Below, piece by piece: positions 31,828 to 39,935 of a DNA stretch of 64,000 nt (position 1 is the first letter of the stretch; every line of letters begins with the position of its first letter). Source of the DNA: an uncultured Acidobacteriia bacterium (GTDB lineage: Bacteria > Acidobacteriota > Terriglobia > Bryobacterales > Bryobacteraceae); NCBI GenBank assembly GCA_903907865.1, contig CAIVPR010000149.1, positions 23,690 to 87,689 on the forward strand. Direction: 5' to 3'. The position numbers and the translations under genes were made by a program. The notes beneath the pieces are model-generated. The model was not told where the DNA came from. It saw nothing but the letters and a program-made list of their open reading frames with translations, and searched no databases.

Positions 31828-32352
31828 ATGCAGAATCGTGCAAAGTTGTGGAGAGAAAAGGCCCGGCAGCAGGCCATCGCTGGCGCGGTGTTCTTGACCT
31901 TGCCGTCCGGCGCGGAGATCTTGGCGCGGAGGCCGGGTCCGTCGTGGTTCGCGGCACAGCAGAGGCTTCCAGTCGGGCTAGCGGCGGCGGCCACCGGCGT
32001 TCAGGGCGGCGATCCGAGCGACGAGCAGATCGCCGACATGATCGGCTTTCTGCGGCGCGTGATGGAGTACTCCGTTCTGGATCCGGCAATCTCGCTCACG
32101 CCGGGCCCTGACGAGATGCATCCATCCGAGATCCCGGATGAGGATTCGGCCTACATTATCCGGTGGGCGATGCGGGGGGTGGAAGCCGCTGAGCTCGCCG
32201 AGTTTCGTGCAGTCGAACCAGATGGAGGCGTTGGCGGTGGCGGCGCACACCTTCGGGCAGCGCCCGTCGACGCTGCTGGCGATTGTGGATCCGGTGTTGG
32301 CGTTGGAGCTGGATCTGGCGGCCTCCGCTACGTTCCAACGGATGAAGTCTGA
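31828..32352 (+). CDS. Tail assembly chaperone-like protein (frame 1)
   Basis: 174 aa from an ATG after GGGGG. The first 130 residues look like a real domain (KLWREKARQQAIAGAVFLTL, DEQIADMIGFLRRVMEYSVLD, DEDSAYIIRWAMRGVEAAEL). After about residue 130 the sequence turns into Gly/Ala/Val noise (DGGVGGGGAHLRAAPVDA) while the +1 frame below becomes protein-like. That is what a programmed frameshift or an overlapping downstream gene would give. Tail chaperones before the tape measure are often made with such a shift. Confidence 0.6.
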   Translation: MQNRAKLWREKARQQAIAGAVFLTLPSGAEILARRPGPSWFAAQQRLPVGLAAAATGVQGGDPSDEQIADMIGFLRRVMEYSVLDPAISLTPGPDEMHPSEIPDEDSAYIIRWAMRGVEAAELAEFRAVEPDGGVGGGGAHLRAAPVDAAGDCGSGVGVGAGSGGLRYVPTDEV

Positions 32353-32386
32353 GGCGTTTGAAGCTGCAACTGGGATGGGGGATTAG
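32222..32386 (+). CDS. Overlapping +1-frame ORF, second part of tail chaperone or separate small gene
   Basis: 54 aa if started at the ATG (MEALAVAAHTFGQRPSTLLAI, then DPVLALELDLAASATFQRM). The pattern of RPS-LLxIxDP and L-x-x-D is that of small tail-chaperone C-terminal parts. It ends one base before the tape-measure start. In frame it can also be read further upstream, which would be the +1-shifted extension of the preceding gene. No strong ribosome-binding site precedes the ATG. Confidence 0.5.
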   Translation: MEALAVAAHTFGQRPSTLLAIVDPVLALELDLAASATFQRMKSEAFEAATGMGD

Positions 32387-34816
32387 GTGGGCTTCGACTC
32401 GACGGCGGGAATCTTGTTCAATATCAACGCGAACGCGGACGATGCGACCAGCAACGTCGCGAAGTTCCGCACCCTGCTGAGCAAGGATCTGAGCGACATC
32501 GGTGCCGAGTTTGATTCCTGGTCGACCAAGATCTTCGGCGAGATGACGACGATGACCGCCGTTACCACCGCCGGGCTGGCGGCGATTGCGGCGGGAGCTG
32601 TGGCTTTGACGTCGGCGCTCGTCTCCGCGACTGAAAAGTACATCGAGTACGCCTCCGAAATCGGGAAGGCTTCCAGGCTGACGGGTATCACTGCGGAGAA
32701 CATGTCCGTACTCCGCTATGCGGCCCAACAGACAGGAACCGATTTCGGACAGGTCGAAAAGGCGCTGGAGAAGTTTGCGGTCGCCACAGTCCAGGCCGCT
32801 TCGGGCTCGGGCACTGCGGCGCAAGCTTTCAAGGGACTGGGGATCAATGCCAGCGATGTCGCGAACGGCCAGAAGGATCTCTGGTCGCTGTTCGGGAAAG
32901 TATCGGATTCGCTTCACGACAATGCGACCTCCGTGCAGCGGACTACGGCCATGCACGAGCTTTTCGGGCGGCAGGGTGCCCAGACCAACAGGGTGGTAGC
33001 GTCGGGGTCGGCTGCCTTGAAGAAGTACGCGGAAGCTGCCGAGAAGGCCGGGATGATCCTCAATACCAAGTTATTGGCGGAGACTGGTGCCTACAAGGCA
33101 CAGCTGCGCGACCTTCAGGCACAGCAACAAGCTTTCGATCTGGAGATGGGGCAGGCGTTTTTGCCCCTGATGCAGCAATGGAACGCGCTGTGGTTGGCGA
33201 TTCTTCAAACCGTGAAGGACACGTTCAGTTCGGATGCGGCGACGGCAAATAAAACCAACGTCTTGGACAACTATGAAATCCAGATGAAACGTCTGGACAA
33301 GATCAAGGCGGATTCCATTGCACGGGCGAAAGCGGAGGAAGAGCAGAACAAGAAAGAACAGCTGGGAATCGTCAACCAAGCTGAAGCCGTCGCCCAGCTG
33401 AGCCAGGAATGGTATGGACTGTCGGGCATCATGGAGAGCCTGCAGGCGAAGATTGCCGCAGGCGACGGACCTTTGGCCAAGCTGGCCGAGGAGATGCACC
33501 ACTACTGGTTCGAGACCGACAAGGCCATTGAGGAGCTGCAGAAGCTGCAGAGCGAAGGCAAGATCACGGGCGAGACGTTCGACCGCGAATACGCCAAGCT
33601 GATGCAGATTCCAGCCGCTCTCGACAAGATCCAGCAGCAGACGCGCGACAAGATCATCGAAGGCCAGATCGTTGAGCTCGAAAAGGAGCAGGACGCGCTG
33701 GCGAATGCCCACCGGCAGCTGGTCGACAAGCTGGATACCTATGCAGCCGACGAGTGGTCCCACCGGCGAGCGGCTTTCGTCAAGGAATACGACTCGCTGG
33801 TTCACGAGATGGAGCAAAAGGCCAAGCTGACGGAGGCCGACGAGAAGCTGTTGGTCCAGATCCGGGCGGCCGGGCTGGAGAAGATCCATCGCGACCAGCA
33901 AGAGGCCTTCCTTAAAGAGATTGTCGCGTTGCAGGAGCAGACGAAGTCCGTCGTCGCGGAAGCGATGACCCAGAGGCAAAAGCTCGAATTCGAGTATGAG
34001 GAGTCGCTGGTCAAGTACTCGCAGATCGAGGAGCAAAAGGCGCTGAAAACGGCGCAGTCCGAGGCGGAGGCGAACACGATCCGCGAGCTTTACGCCCGCA
34101 ACCGCACCCTGCTCACCGAAAAGTACAACCGCGATCTACAGACCCTCGTCAATTCGCAGGGCTGGCAGGGCGTGTTCGGCGCCTACTTCGCGCAGGAGCT
34201 CAAGAACAACGAAGTACTGATGCGGCAGTGGGCCCAGTCGAGCAACCAGAGCTTGTTGATGGTCAAGGTGACCATGGAGGCACTGCGGCAGACTGGCCGG
34301 CAGGCGTTCGCCGAGTTCGCCCAGGGCATGGGCTCCGGGATCGCGCAGGCCATCGTGTATAGCACGTCCATCGGACAGGCCATGCGGGCGGCGCTGGCAT
34401 CGACATTGGAGAGCATCGCGGCCCGGTCGCTGATGCAAGCGATTTATGCTACTGGACTGGGTTTCCTCGATCTGGCGGAAGGCGATGATGCGGGCGCGAC
34501 GGCGGCTTTCACTTCCGCGGCTATCTTTGGTTCGATTGGGGCGGTGGCTGCCATCGCGGGGCGCGCCGTCGCCCCTCCACAGGGCGGTGCCTCGACCGGT
34601 GCGTCGGCATCGTCTTCCTCGTCAACGTCTGCCGCAGGCGCGGTGGCGGGTACGTCCGCGGCGTCGCCCGGCCCGACCGTGATCTTGTACGTGCAGGGGC
34701 ATGTGATCGGCACGTCGGGAGTGCAGCAGCTCACCGACATCATCAACCAGGCCGTATACGGGAACGACGTCAAGCTCTACGCGTCGCACGCGGCGTCGAC
34801 GGGGGCGCAACTCTAA
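32387..34816 (+). CDS. Tail tape-measure protein
   Basis: 809 aa from a GTG after GGGGG. N-terminal LFNINANADDATSNVAKFRT and EIGKASRLTGITAENMSVLRYAAQQTGTDF match tape-measure N-terminal modules; hydrophobic runs at about 50-85 and 645-735, and long coiled-coil stretches (residues about 270-560) fill the middle. The length sets the tail length; by the rule of thumb of about 1.5 angstrom per residue this would be about 120 nm. The C-terminal 50 residues are Ser/Ala-rich then FILYVQGHVIGTSGV-like beta. Confidence 0.88.
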   Translation: MGFDSTAGILFNINANADDATSNVAKFRTLLSKDLSDIGAEFDSWSTKIFGEMTTMTAVTTAGLAAIAAGAVALTSALVSATEKYIEYASEIGKASRLTGITAENMSVLRYAAQQTGTDFGQVEKALEKFAVATVQAASGSGTAAQAFKGLGINASDVANGQKDLWSLFGKVSDSLHDNATSVQRTTAMHELFGRQGAQTNRVVASGSAALKKYAEAAEKAGMILNTKLLAETGAYKAQLRDLQAQQQAFDLEMGQAFLPLMQQWNALWLAILQTVKDTFSSDAATANKTNVLDNYEIQMKRLDKIKADSIARAKAEEEQNKKEQLGIVNQAEAVAQLSQEWYGLSGIMESLQAKIAAGDGPLAKLAEEMHHYWFETDKAIEELQKLQSEGKITGETFDREYAKLMQIPAALDKIQQQTRDKIIEGQIVELEKEQDALANAHRQLVDKLDTYAADEWSHRRAAFVKEYDSLVHEMEQKAKLTEADEKLLVQIRAAGLEKIHRDQQEAFLKEIVALQEQTKSVVAEAMTQRQKLEFEYEESLVKYSQIEEQKALKTAQSEAEANTIRELYARNRTLLTEKYNRDLQTLVNSQGWQGVFGAYFAQELKNNEVLMRQWAQSSNQSLLMVKVTMEALRQTGRQAFAEFAQGMGSGIAQAIVYSTSIGQAMRAALASTLESIAARSLMQAIYATGLGFLDLAEGDDAGATAAFTSAAIFGSIGAVAAIAGRAVAPPQGGASTGASASSSSSTSAAGAVAGTSAASPGPTVILYVQGHVIGTSGVQQLTDIINQAVYGNDVKLYASHAASTGAQL

Positions 34817-35247
34817 TGAGTGTCCGGCTGACCTACACGGACGCGTCCTCGGTCACGCACCAGCTCGTGTTCGAGCCGGAAAATTTCACCTGCGAGGACG
34901 TGTATCGGGCGAAGGACAATCTGTCCACGAGCGGATACCGCGAGCGCGTGCTACAGGCGGCGGATGCGCTGATCTCGTTCACTTTGCCGGGTCTGGTGGT
35001 CGGGGTAACGCTGGGCAATTGGCTGTTTTTCTATCGGTGGGCGTCGGTCGGAGGCCAGTTCAGCGTGGAGCCGAACTACCAGCACTCGTCGCAGTCCTAC
35101 CATTGCGTGCTGGAGGACACGGGCTGCAAGACCACCCGCGTCGCGCTGAAGGTGTATTCGCTCGCTGCGCGTTTCCGGATTGTGCCGGATTCCTCCGCGC
35201 CGTTTCACGCGGGCGAGGTCATGGACTCGTTCTGGGGGCTGTTCTAG
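34816..35247 (+). CDS. Distal-tail-type phage protein
   Basis: 143 aa overlapping the tape-measure stop by one base. Beta-rich: SVTHQLVFEPENFTCEDVYRA, ALISFTLPGLVVGVTLGNWL, HCVLEDTGCKTTRVALKVYS. Length and place directly after the tape measure suit a tail-tip protein. No clear family. Confidence 0.5.
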   Translation: MSVRLTYTDASSVTHQLVFEPENFTCEDVYRAKDNLSTSGYRERVLQAADALISFTLPGLVVGVTLGNWLFFYRWASVGGQFSVEPNYQHSSQSYHCVLEDTGCKTTRVALKVYSLAARFRIVPDSSAPFHAGEVMDSFWGLF

Positions 35248-35248
35248 G

Positions 35249-36583
35249 GTGCTGACGGTCACCTCCGGTTTCGCGACCCGCAATGCCGCACTGGCGAAGA
35301 TGCCGATCTACGTCTTCACCATCGCGTCGCTGTCGGACGCCTATTCGACGCATGATCTGGGGCGCTACTCGATCACGGGCGTCCCGATGACCTGCCACCC
35401 GTGGCTGAAGACGCCGCAGGGCGCGTCGCAGTCGATTGACGTGCAGGCCGGAAGCTCGTCGATTGGGGAGATGACCTGCGAGGTGGTGGATTTAGGCGGC
35501 GCGGTGCGGTCGGTGGTCGGCGGCCAGACGCTGGAGGGGCAGCAGGTCCAGTTGCTGGTGGGGTATCCGGGCTCGGCGTGGTCGGATTTCGTGGTGCTAA
35601 ACACCTACAAGCTCTACAAGATCGTGCCTTCGAAGGACTACGGGAGCTATGTATTCTCGTCGCGGGATGTCCAAATGGATTCGAAGACAACGATCTGGAA
35701 CCACCCGGAGAACGGCGCGCCGCTGAGCAGTTCGAACCCGTGGGTGCTGCAGGGGACGCCGTGCGAGATCATCCAGGCGGTCTGGCTGGCCGGTTTGATG
35801 CTCGGCGCGGATACGATCGATCGTGCGACGATGGCCGCCTTGGATTCCGAGACCGAGTCGATGTATGGCAATTCGCGGCCCTACCTGTTCAGCATGGTCG
35901 AGCCGTTTCAGGCGAAGCCGTTTCTGGAGAAGCTGTACCAGTCGGCGGGGATGTATCCGGTGGTCGACGCGCTGGGGAGGCTGAGTGTGCGGGGTTTCCG
36001 TGCGCCCGCGGCTGGCGCGAGTCCCGTCTTCGCGTTTAGCGCGGACAACGTGATCGGGCTGCCGGAGTTCGACCGGGCTCCGATTCTGAACGATTTGCAG
36101 TGGGAGATTGACGCCCAGACCAGCGCTAGTTCGTCGAGCGGGAACTACAAGACGACGTTGCTGTTTTTGAATGCGACGTCGATCAGCTTGTTCCAGCGTT
36201 CGCAGCAGCGGGACATCCAGTCGGACGGACTCCGGACGGAACTCGGGGCCCAGTGGTGGTGTCAGGAGGTCTCGCAGCGTGTGTTCGACCGGTTCGCCGG
36301 GACGTCGGCGCTGAGGGGCGGAGCTCCGCTGATTTCCGTGACCGCGTTTCTGGCCACGTTGCCGGTGTGGGTGGGCGATTACGTGTCCCTGACACACCCC
36401 TTGATGCCGAATCTTTTCACCGGCGGGCTGGGACTGACGAACCGGGTGATGGAAGTGGTGGACCGTGCGCCGGATTATGCGAATGGTCGGATGCAGTACA
36501 AGCTGCTGGATACCGGGTTGACGGGCGCGGGGGCGGCGACGAGCATCGGGTCGGCGGTGATCGGGACAACGACTTTGTATTGA
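35249..36583 (+). CDS. Tail-tip / baseplate-hub-like protein
   Basis: 444 aa from a GTG one base after the previous stop. Successive beta modules: YSITGVPMTCHPWLKTPQGAS, VEPFQAKPFLEKLYQSAGMYP, VDALGRLSVRGFRAPAAG, WVGDYVSLTHPLMP. The pattern and position fit the tail-tip attachment protein of transposable siphophages. Function beyond that is not visible. Confidence 0.55.
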   Translation: MLTVTSGFATRNAALAKMPIYVFTIASLSDAYSTHDLGRYSITGVPMTCHPWLKTPQGASQSIDVQAGSSSIGEMTCEVVDLGGAVRSVVGGQTLEGQQVQLLVGYPGSAWSDFVVLNTYKLYKIVPSKDYGSYVFSSRDVQMDSKTTIWNHPENGAPLSSSNPWVLQGTPCEIIQAVWLAGLMLGADTIDRATMAALDSETESMYGNSRPYLFSMVEPFQAKPFLEKLYQSAGMYPVVDALGRLSVRGFRAPAAGASPVFAFSADNVIGLPEFDRAPILNDLQWEIDAQTSASSSSGNYKTTLLFLNATSISLFQRSQQRDIQSDGLRTELGAQWWCQEVSQRVFDRFAGTSALRGGAPLISVTAFLATLPVWVGDYVSLTHPLMPNLFTGGLGLTNRVMEVVDRAPDYANGRMQYKLLDTGLTGAGAATSIGSAVIGTTTLY

Positions 36584-36590
36584 GGTGCTT

Positions 36591-36929
36591 ATGGAGAAGA
36601 CGAAGAAGGCGAAGATGATCAACGTGATTGTGTCGGCGGAGGATTTGGCGCGGACGCCGGAGCTGGCCGAGGCTGGCCTCGAGGCCGGGGATCTGGTGGG
36701 CATCGAGCCTGAGGATCTGGTGGAACCCAATCAGGCCACGCCGGTAACGCGGGCGATCCCGGTGTTTTACATTCGCGCCGACGAGCCGGATGGCATCTGG
36801 ATGCTGATCGGGGCGGTGGATGCGGCGAAGAAGAGACACGTCCATAAGCCGATGGACCCGGATCGCTTGCGGAGGTTGCAGCACACGATCCGCGAGTTCG
36901 ATCTGTGGATGGAGGAGCAATGTCACTAG
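36591..36929 (+). CDS. Hypothetical tail-region phage protein
   Basis: 112 aa; an upstream GTG two codons earlier is an alternative start. VNVIVSAEDLARTPELAEAGLEAGDLVGI-type acidic N-terminus, then beta strands (RAIPVFYIRADEPDGIWMLIG) and a C-terminal helix (LRRLQHTIREFDLWMEEQ). No family recognised; overlaps the next gene by ten bases. Confidence 0.5.
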   Translation: MEKTKKAKMINVIVSAEDLARTPELAEAGLEAGDLVGIEPEDLVEPNQATPVTRAIPVFYIRADEPDGIWMLIGAVDAAKKRHVHKPMDPDRLRRLQHTIREFDLWMEEQCH

Positions 36930-37378
36930 TCCTGACCACCGGGCAGCCGGGGTTTACGGAGATCGCGGACTCCACCTTCAATTCAGGCAATGCGCTGTCG
37001 GCGTCGGCCTTGAAGAGCCTGAATGCCGACGCCAAGTTTGGCGTGGTGAGGAATGAGCAGTTCTGGGGCTACTACCGGAATGGCGAGACGGTGTCGCTGC
37101 CGGTTTCGACCGCGGACGGTTACACATATTCGCGGTCCGAGCTGCTCTATACGTGGGCCTTGTACTGGAGTGGATCGGCGACCGCAGCGTGCAATGGCAC
37201 CCAGACAGCGCCCTCGCGTGGGGCGACCAGCGGCGGCGGCACACTGCTGCAGATGGGGTGTGTGATCGATCAGTCAACGGGGGACGTGGCGTGCACGGCA
37301 TCGTATTTCAGCGGTTCGCAGCACGATACCAACGACGGCATCTGGCTGGTGATCACGCACGCGCAGAGGTCCAGATAG
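36920..37378 (+). CDS. Hypothetical tail-region phage protein
   Basis: 152 aa from an ATG after GGAGGAG. Ser/Thr/Gly-rich and beta-type: FTEIADSTFNSGNALSASAL, TVSLPVSTADGYTYSRSELLY, VIDQSTGDVACTASYFSG. Likely a tail-tip or fibre accessory, judged by position and composition only. Confidence 0.5.
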   Translation: MSLVLTTGQPGFTEIADSTFNSGNALSASALKSLNADAKFGVVRNEQFWGYYRNGETVSLPVSTADGYTYSRSELLYTWALYWSGSATAACNGTQTAPSRGATSGGGTLLQMGCVIDQSTGDVACTASYFSGSQHDTNDGIWLVITHAQRSR

Positions 37379-37382
37379 GGGG

Positions 37383-38135
37383 ATGGTGATCGCGCCCAAT
37401 TCCGTGCGCCGCGGCGTCGTGAGCGGTTTCGTGCTCGACGTTGGCACCGCTTTGGTGCCCGTGGTGGGAATTGGGGTGCTGTTTTTCGGATCGGGCGCGG
37501 GCACGATGTACCGACCGGCGACCGCGCCGACTTTGCCGGCCGCATCGGCGTCGACGCTGCAGTGGTTGGGATACGGGGCGTCGGGGTTCTACTGGGCCTC
37601 GACGCCGGGCGGCGTGGGGGCGACGGATGCGCTGGTCGGGTGGGTACTGACGGACGGGTCGACGGTGGTCCAGACGAGTGCGCAGCAGTTCGCGGTGGCG
37701 GCAGATTCGGGATCCGGGTCGACGGGCGGCGGGGTGCCGTCGTCGTCGGGCGCGCCTCCGAGTTTGGGCACGGGCATGGTTGGGGGTATCCCGTTCGGGT
37801 ATTCGACCGTGAGCGCAGTGGCTGGGTCGGTGGCTGTTGATTTGGCGACGGGCGACAATTTCCGGCTGACGCTGGGGGCGACGGCGGTGACGATGGCCGC
37901 GCCGACGTGGGCGTATACGATTCCGTTCGGGTCGGTGATCTATGTGTATTTGGTGTCGACGTCGGGGTGTGCGGCTCCGGTTTGGACGGGTGGCGCGGGC
38001 GGGTATTGCTCGGATACTGCCTCGCGGATCGCGATAGACCCCACGCCGGGGACTGAGACCAATGTGGCGATCAAGTTCCATTCGACGGGGTATTGGTCGG
38101 TGGAGTATACGGACACGGGGAGGGCTACGTCATGA
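37383..38135 (+). CDS. Tail-fibre-region protein
   Basis: 250 aa. N-terminal hydrophobic stretch (SGFVLDVGTALVPVVGIGVLFFG) followed by Ser/Gly/Thr-rich beta repeats and a linker (SGSGSTGGGVPSSSGAPP), and a C-terminal unit resembling fibre N-terminal modules (FRLTLGATAVTMAAPTWAYTI, IKFHSTGYWSVEYTD). ATGA overlap with the next gene. No enzymatic motif. Confidence 0.5.
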   Translation: MVIAPNSVRRGVVSGFVLDVGTALVPVVGIGVLFFGSGAGTMYRPATAPTLPAASASTLQWLGYGASGFYWASTPGGVGATDALVGWVLTDGSTVVQTSAQQFAVAADSGSGSTGGGVPSSSGAPPSLGTGMVGGIPFGYSTVSAVAGSVAVDLATGDNFRLTLGATAVTMAAPTWAYTIPFGSVIYVYLVSTSGCAAPVWTGGAGGYCSDTASRIAIDPTPGTETNVAIKFHSTGYWSVEYTDTGRATS

Positions 38136-39508
38136 GGATGATCTGGTTGGGGTTGGTGTTTGCGGCGGGGAGTTCGGCCCAGCAACAGAAGGTTGGATCG
38201 ATTGAGATCATTCCGAATACGGCTCGGACGGTGGCCGGGTATGTCCAGTTCGACGATGCCGACCAGGCGCATTATGTGCGGCTGCAGGCTCCTGCGACGG
38301 TGGGTACGAGCGTGGTTTTCACCTTGCCGGGTGCGTTTCCGTCTTCGACCAGCTGCGCTACGATCTCGTCGACGGGGGTGATCGGGACTGCGAATTGCGC
38401 GTTGACCGCGGGGACCGGGGTCACGATCAGCAGTGGCGTTGTGAGTATCGGGCAATCGGTGGCGACCAATGCGGCGCCCACGTTCGCCAGCCTTACCTTG
38501 AGCTCAACTGGCGACACGGGGCAGGCGATCCTCGGATCCGCGCTGTTCGGCAACGCGAGCACGATATGGTCTGCCAACGGCGGAACGAACGTCTGGCAGG
38601 TCAAGGCGACGCCCGGCGGCGGTCTCCATTTCCTGCAGGGGACGCTGTCCAGCGGGGTCTATTCCCTGTCGGAAGTCGGCTCGATATCGAATTCCGGCGG
38701 TTTGACGGTGACCTCGTGCAGTGGATGCGGAGGAGTCACGGCAGGCACAGGCGTCTCTATTTCGAGCGGCGTGCTGAGTATCGGGCAGTCGGTTGCGACC
38801 AGTGCGGTGCCGACGTTCGCCAGCCTTACCTTGAGCTCTACTGGCGACACGGGGCAGGCGATCCTCGGATCCGCCCTGTTCGGCAACGCGAGCACGATAT
38901 GGTCCGCCAACGGCGGAACGAACGTCTGGCAGCTTAAGGCGACGCCCGGCGGCGGTCTCCATTTCCTACAGGGGACGCTGTCCAGCGGGGTCTATTCCCT
39001 GTCCGAGGTTGGCTCGATATCGAATTCCGGCGGGTTGACCGTTGCGAGCTGCACGGGATGTGGGACGGGCCGCAGCGCGACAGTCGCGGTGGGGACTGTC
39101 ACGACGGGATCTGCTGGCTCATCCGCGGTGGTGACCAATGTCGGTACGTCGACCGCGGCTGTGTTCAATTTCACTATCCCGGCGGGTGCGACGGGTGCTA
39201 CCGGGGCAACCGGTGCGACGGGGGCAACCGGAGCTACTGGAGCGACAGGGGCGACCGGGCCAGCGGGTTCGGGCGGGATCGTGGGATCGGGGCTGGCTAA
39301 GATGGCTGCCGGGTTCGGACAGTTCACTTCCGGCAGTGCGACGATTTCGACGGGTTTTACTACGGTCGTGTCATGCGTGGCTGTGATCGTGTCGGGGTCG
39401 AGTACCTCCGAGACCGTGGCCGCTCAGGATAGCGGGAGTACTTGCCAGTTCCATTCGAGCTCCGGGTCCGGAAGCTCCTATTTCTACTACTTGATCGGAG
39501 GCAACTAG
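38132..39508 (+). CDS. Signal-peptide-bearing tail-fibre-like protein with collagen triplets
   Basis: 458 aa. It begins with a Sec signal peptide (MRMIWLGLVFAAGSSAQQQ). Residues 90-315 hold a 111-residue unit in tandem: SIGQSVAT, PTFASLTLSSTGDTGQAI, GNASTIWSANGGTNVWQ, GGGLHFLQGTLSSGVYSL. Then a run of Gly-Ala-Thr triplets (residues about 352-375) and a beta C-terminus. The unit is like phage tail-fibre 'vvftLPgafP / gqaIlG' repeats. Signal peptides are rare on virion proteins, so surface display in the lysogen is an alternative. Confidence 0.65.
   Translation: MRMIWLGLVFAAGSSAQQQKVGSIEIIPNTARTVAGYVQFDDADQAHYVRLQAPATVGTSVVFTLPGAFPSSTSCATISSTGVIGTANCALTAGTGVTISSGVVSIGQSVATNAAPTFASLTLSSTGDTGQAILGSALFGNASTIWSANGGTNVWQVKATPGGGLHFLQGTLSSGVYSLSEVGSISNSGGLTVTSCSGCGGVTAGTGVSISSGVLSIGQSVATSAVPTFASLTLSSTGDTGQAILGSALFGNASTIWSANGGTNVWQLKATPGGGLHFLQGTLSSGVYSLSEVGSISNSGGLTVASCTGCGTGRSATVAVGTVTTGSAGSSAVVTNVGTSTAAVFNFTIPAGATGATGATGATGATGATGATGATGPAGSGGIVGSGLAKMAAGFGQFTSGSATISTGFTTVVSCVAVIVSGSSTSETVAAQDSGSTCQFHSSSGSGSSYFYYLIGGN
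38407..39072 (+). repeat. 333-bp tandem duplication inside the fibre-like gene
   Basis: Two in-frame copies of a 333-bp (111-codon) unit; the segment from CGTTCGCCAGCCTTACCTTG through CGATATCGAATTCCGGCGG is nearly identical between them. Start points are approximate because the edges fade. Differences are clustered at the unit borders and at third codon positions, so the duplication is recent but not brand-new. Confidence 0.85.
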
Positions 39509-39510
39509 GC

Positions 39511-39783
39511 GTGAAGAGAGTATGCGGCGTGATGCTGGTGGCGGCATTGGCTTGGGGGGCGGAGGCGGTACCGAAGCCGGTCCCTGTCGAGAAGCAGGAG
39601 GCATTGAGTCGTCTCATGTTGGCCGTGCAGGATTCACAGTTGGCCGTCGCGCGGGCTCAGGCGGTCCAAGCGCGGGCGGAAGCGCAGTATGCAGCCGCTT
39701 TGGCTGCGGCTAAAAAGGATGCCGGGGCGGAGGAGGAGTGCCAGCTCACGTTTGAAAAGACGTGGGTGTGTCCGAAGAAGTAG
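39511..39783 (+). CDS. Small secreted coiled-coil phage protein
   Basis: 90 aa from a GTG. A Sec signal peptide (KRVCGVMLVAALAWGAEA) precedes a helical region (LSRLMLAVQDSQLAVARAQAV, QYAAALAAAKKDAG) and a short tail with two cysteines (CQLTFEKTWVCPKK). It is the last rightward gene of the prophage. The layout resembles periplasmic spanin-like or Rz1-like partners, but no lipobox is present, so the role is open. Confidence 0.5.
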   Translation: MKRVCGVMLVAALAWGAEAVPKPVPVEKQEALSRLMLAVQDSQLAVARAQAVQARAEAQYAAALAAAKKDAGAEEECQLTFEKTWVCPKK

Positions 39784-39809
39784 GCGCGGGGTCGGGAGGA
39801 TCGGCAAAA

Positions 39810-39837
39810 CGAGCGTGGTGCGCAGGTGCCACGCTCG
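39810..39837 (+). terminator. Hairpin at the end of the late operon
   Basis: A perfect 9-bp stem CGAGCGTGG / CCACGCTCG with a 10-base loop lies 27 bp after the last late gene. There is no T-run, so it may be rho-dependent or a weak terminator. Confidence 0.6.
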
Positions 39838-39858
39838 AAGTGCGTCTGGGCGGTGTTA

Positions 39859-39935
39859 GTGCGCCGTTTGCCAAAGAGCGTGCGCCGTTTGCCATTGATC
39901 GTGCAATTCCGCGCCAAAGAGCGTGCGCCGCAGTA
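39859..39935. promoter_or_regulatory. Right end (attR) with tandem transposase-binding-like sites
   Basis: On the minus strand three sites run inward from the terminus: GCGCACGCTCTTTGGC (R1, near 39913-39928), TTGCACGATCAATGGCAAAC (R2, near 39887-39906) and GCGCACGCTCTTTGGCAAAC (R3, near 39864-39883). On the plus strand R3 and R2 appear as a 21-bp direct repeat beginning GCGCCGTTTGCCA (39861 and 39882). The terminus TACTGCGG ends at 39935 and is followed by the duplication TCGCG. Stacked right-end sites and spread-out left-end sites mirror Mu. Confidence 0.8.

Larger units (their letters stand above)
5818..39935 (+). mobile_element. Complete Mu-like transposable prophage (siphophage type), 34,118 bp
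   Basis: Both ends can be placed to the base. The left terminus TACTACGGAGCACG and the reverse complement of the right terminus TACTGCGGCGCACG align over 22 positions with about 17 identities, and the element is flanked by TCGCG on each side. Inside are a MuA-like transposase, MuB ATPase, Gam, GemA, Mu gp27/gp28/gp29-like packaging and portal genes, Mu I-like protease/scaffold, gpG-like morphogenesis protein and tail genes with a tape measure. No sheath gene is present, pointing to a D3112/B3-like non-contractile tail. No essential gene is visibly broken, so the prophage may be functional. Confidence 0.93.
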
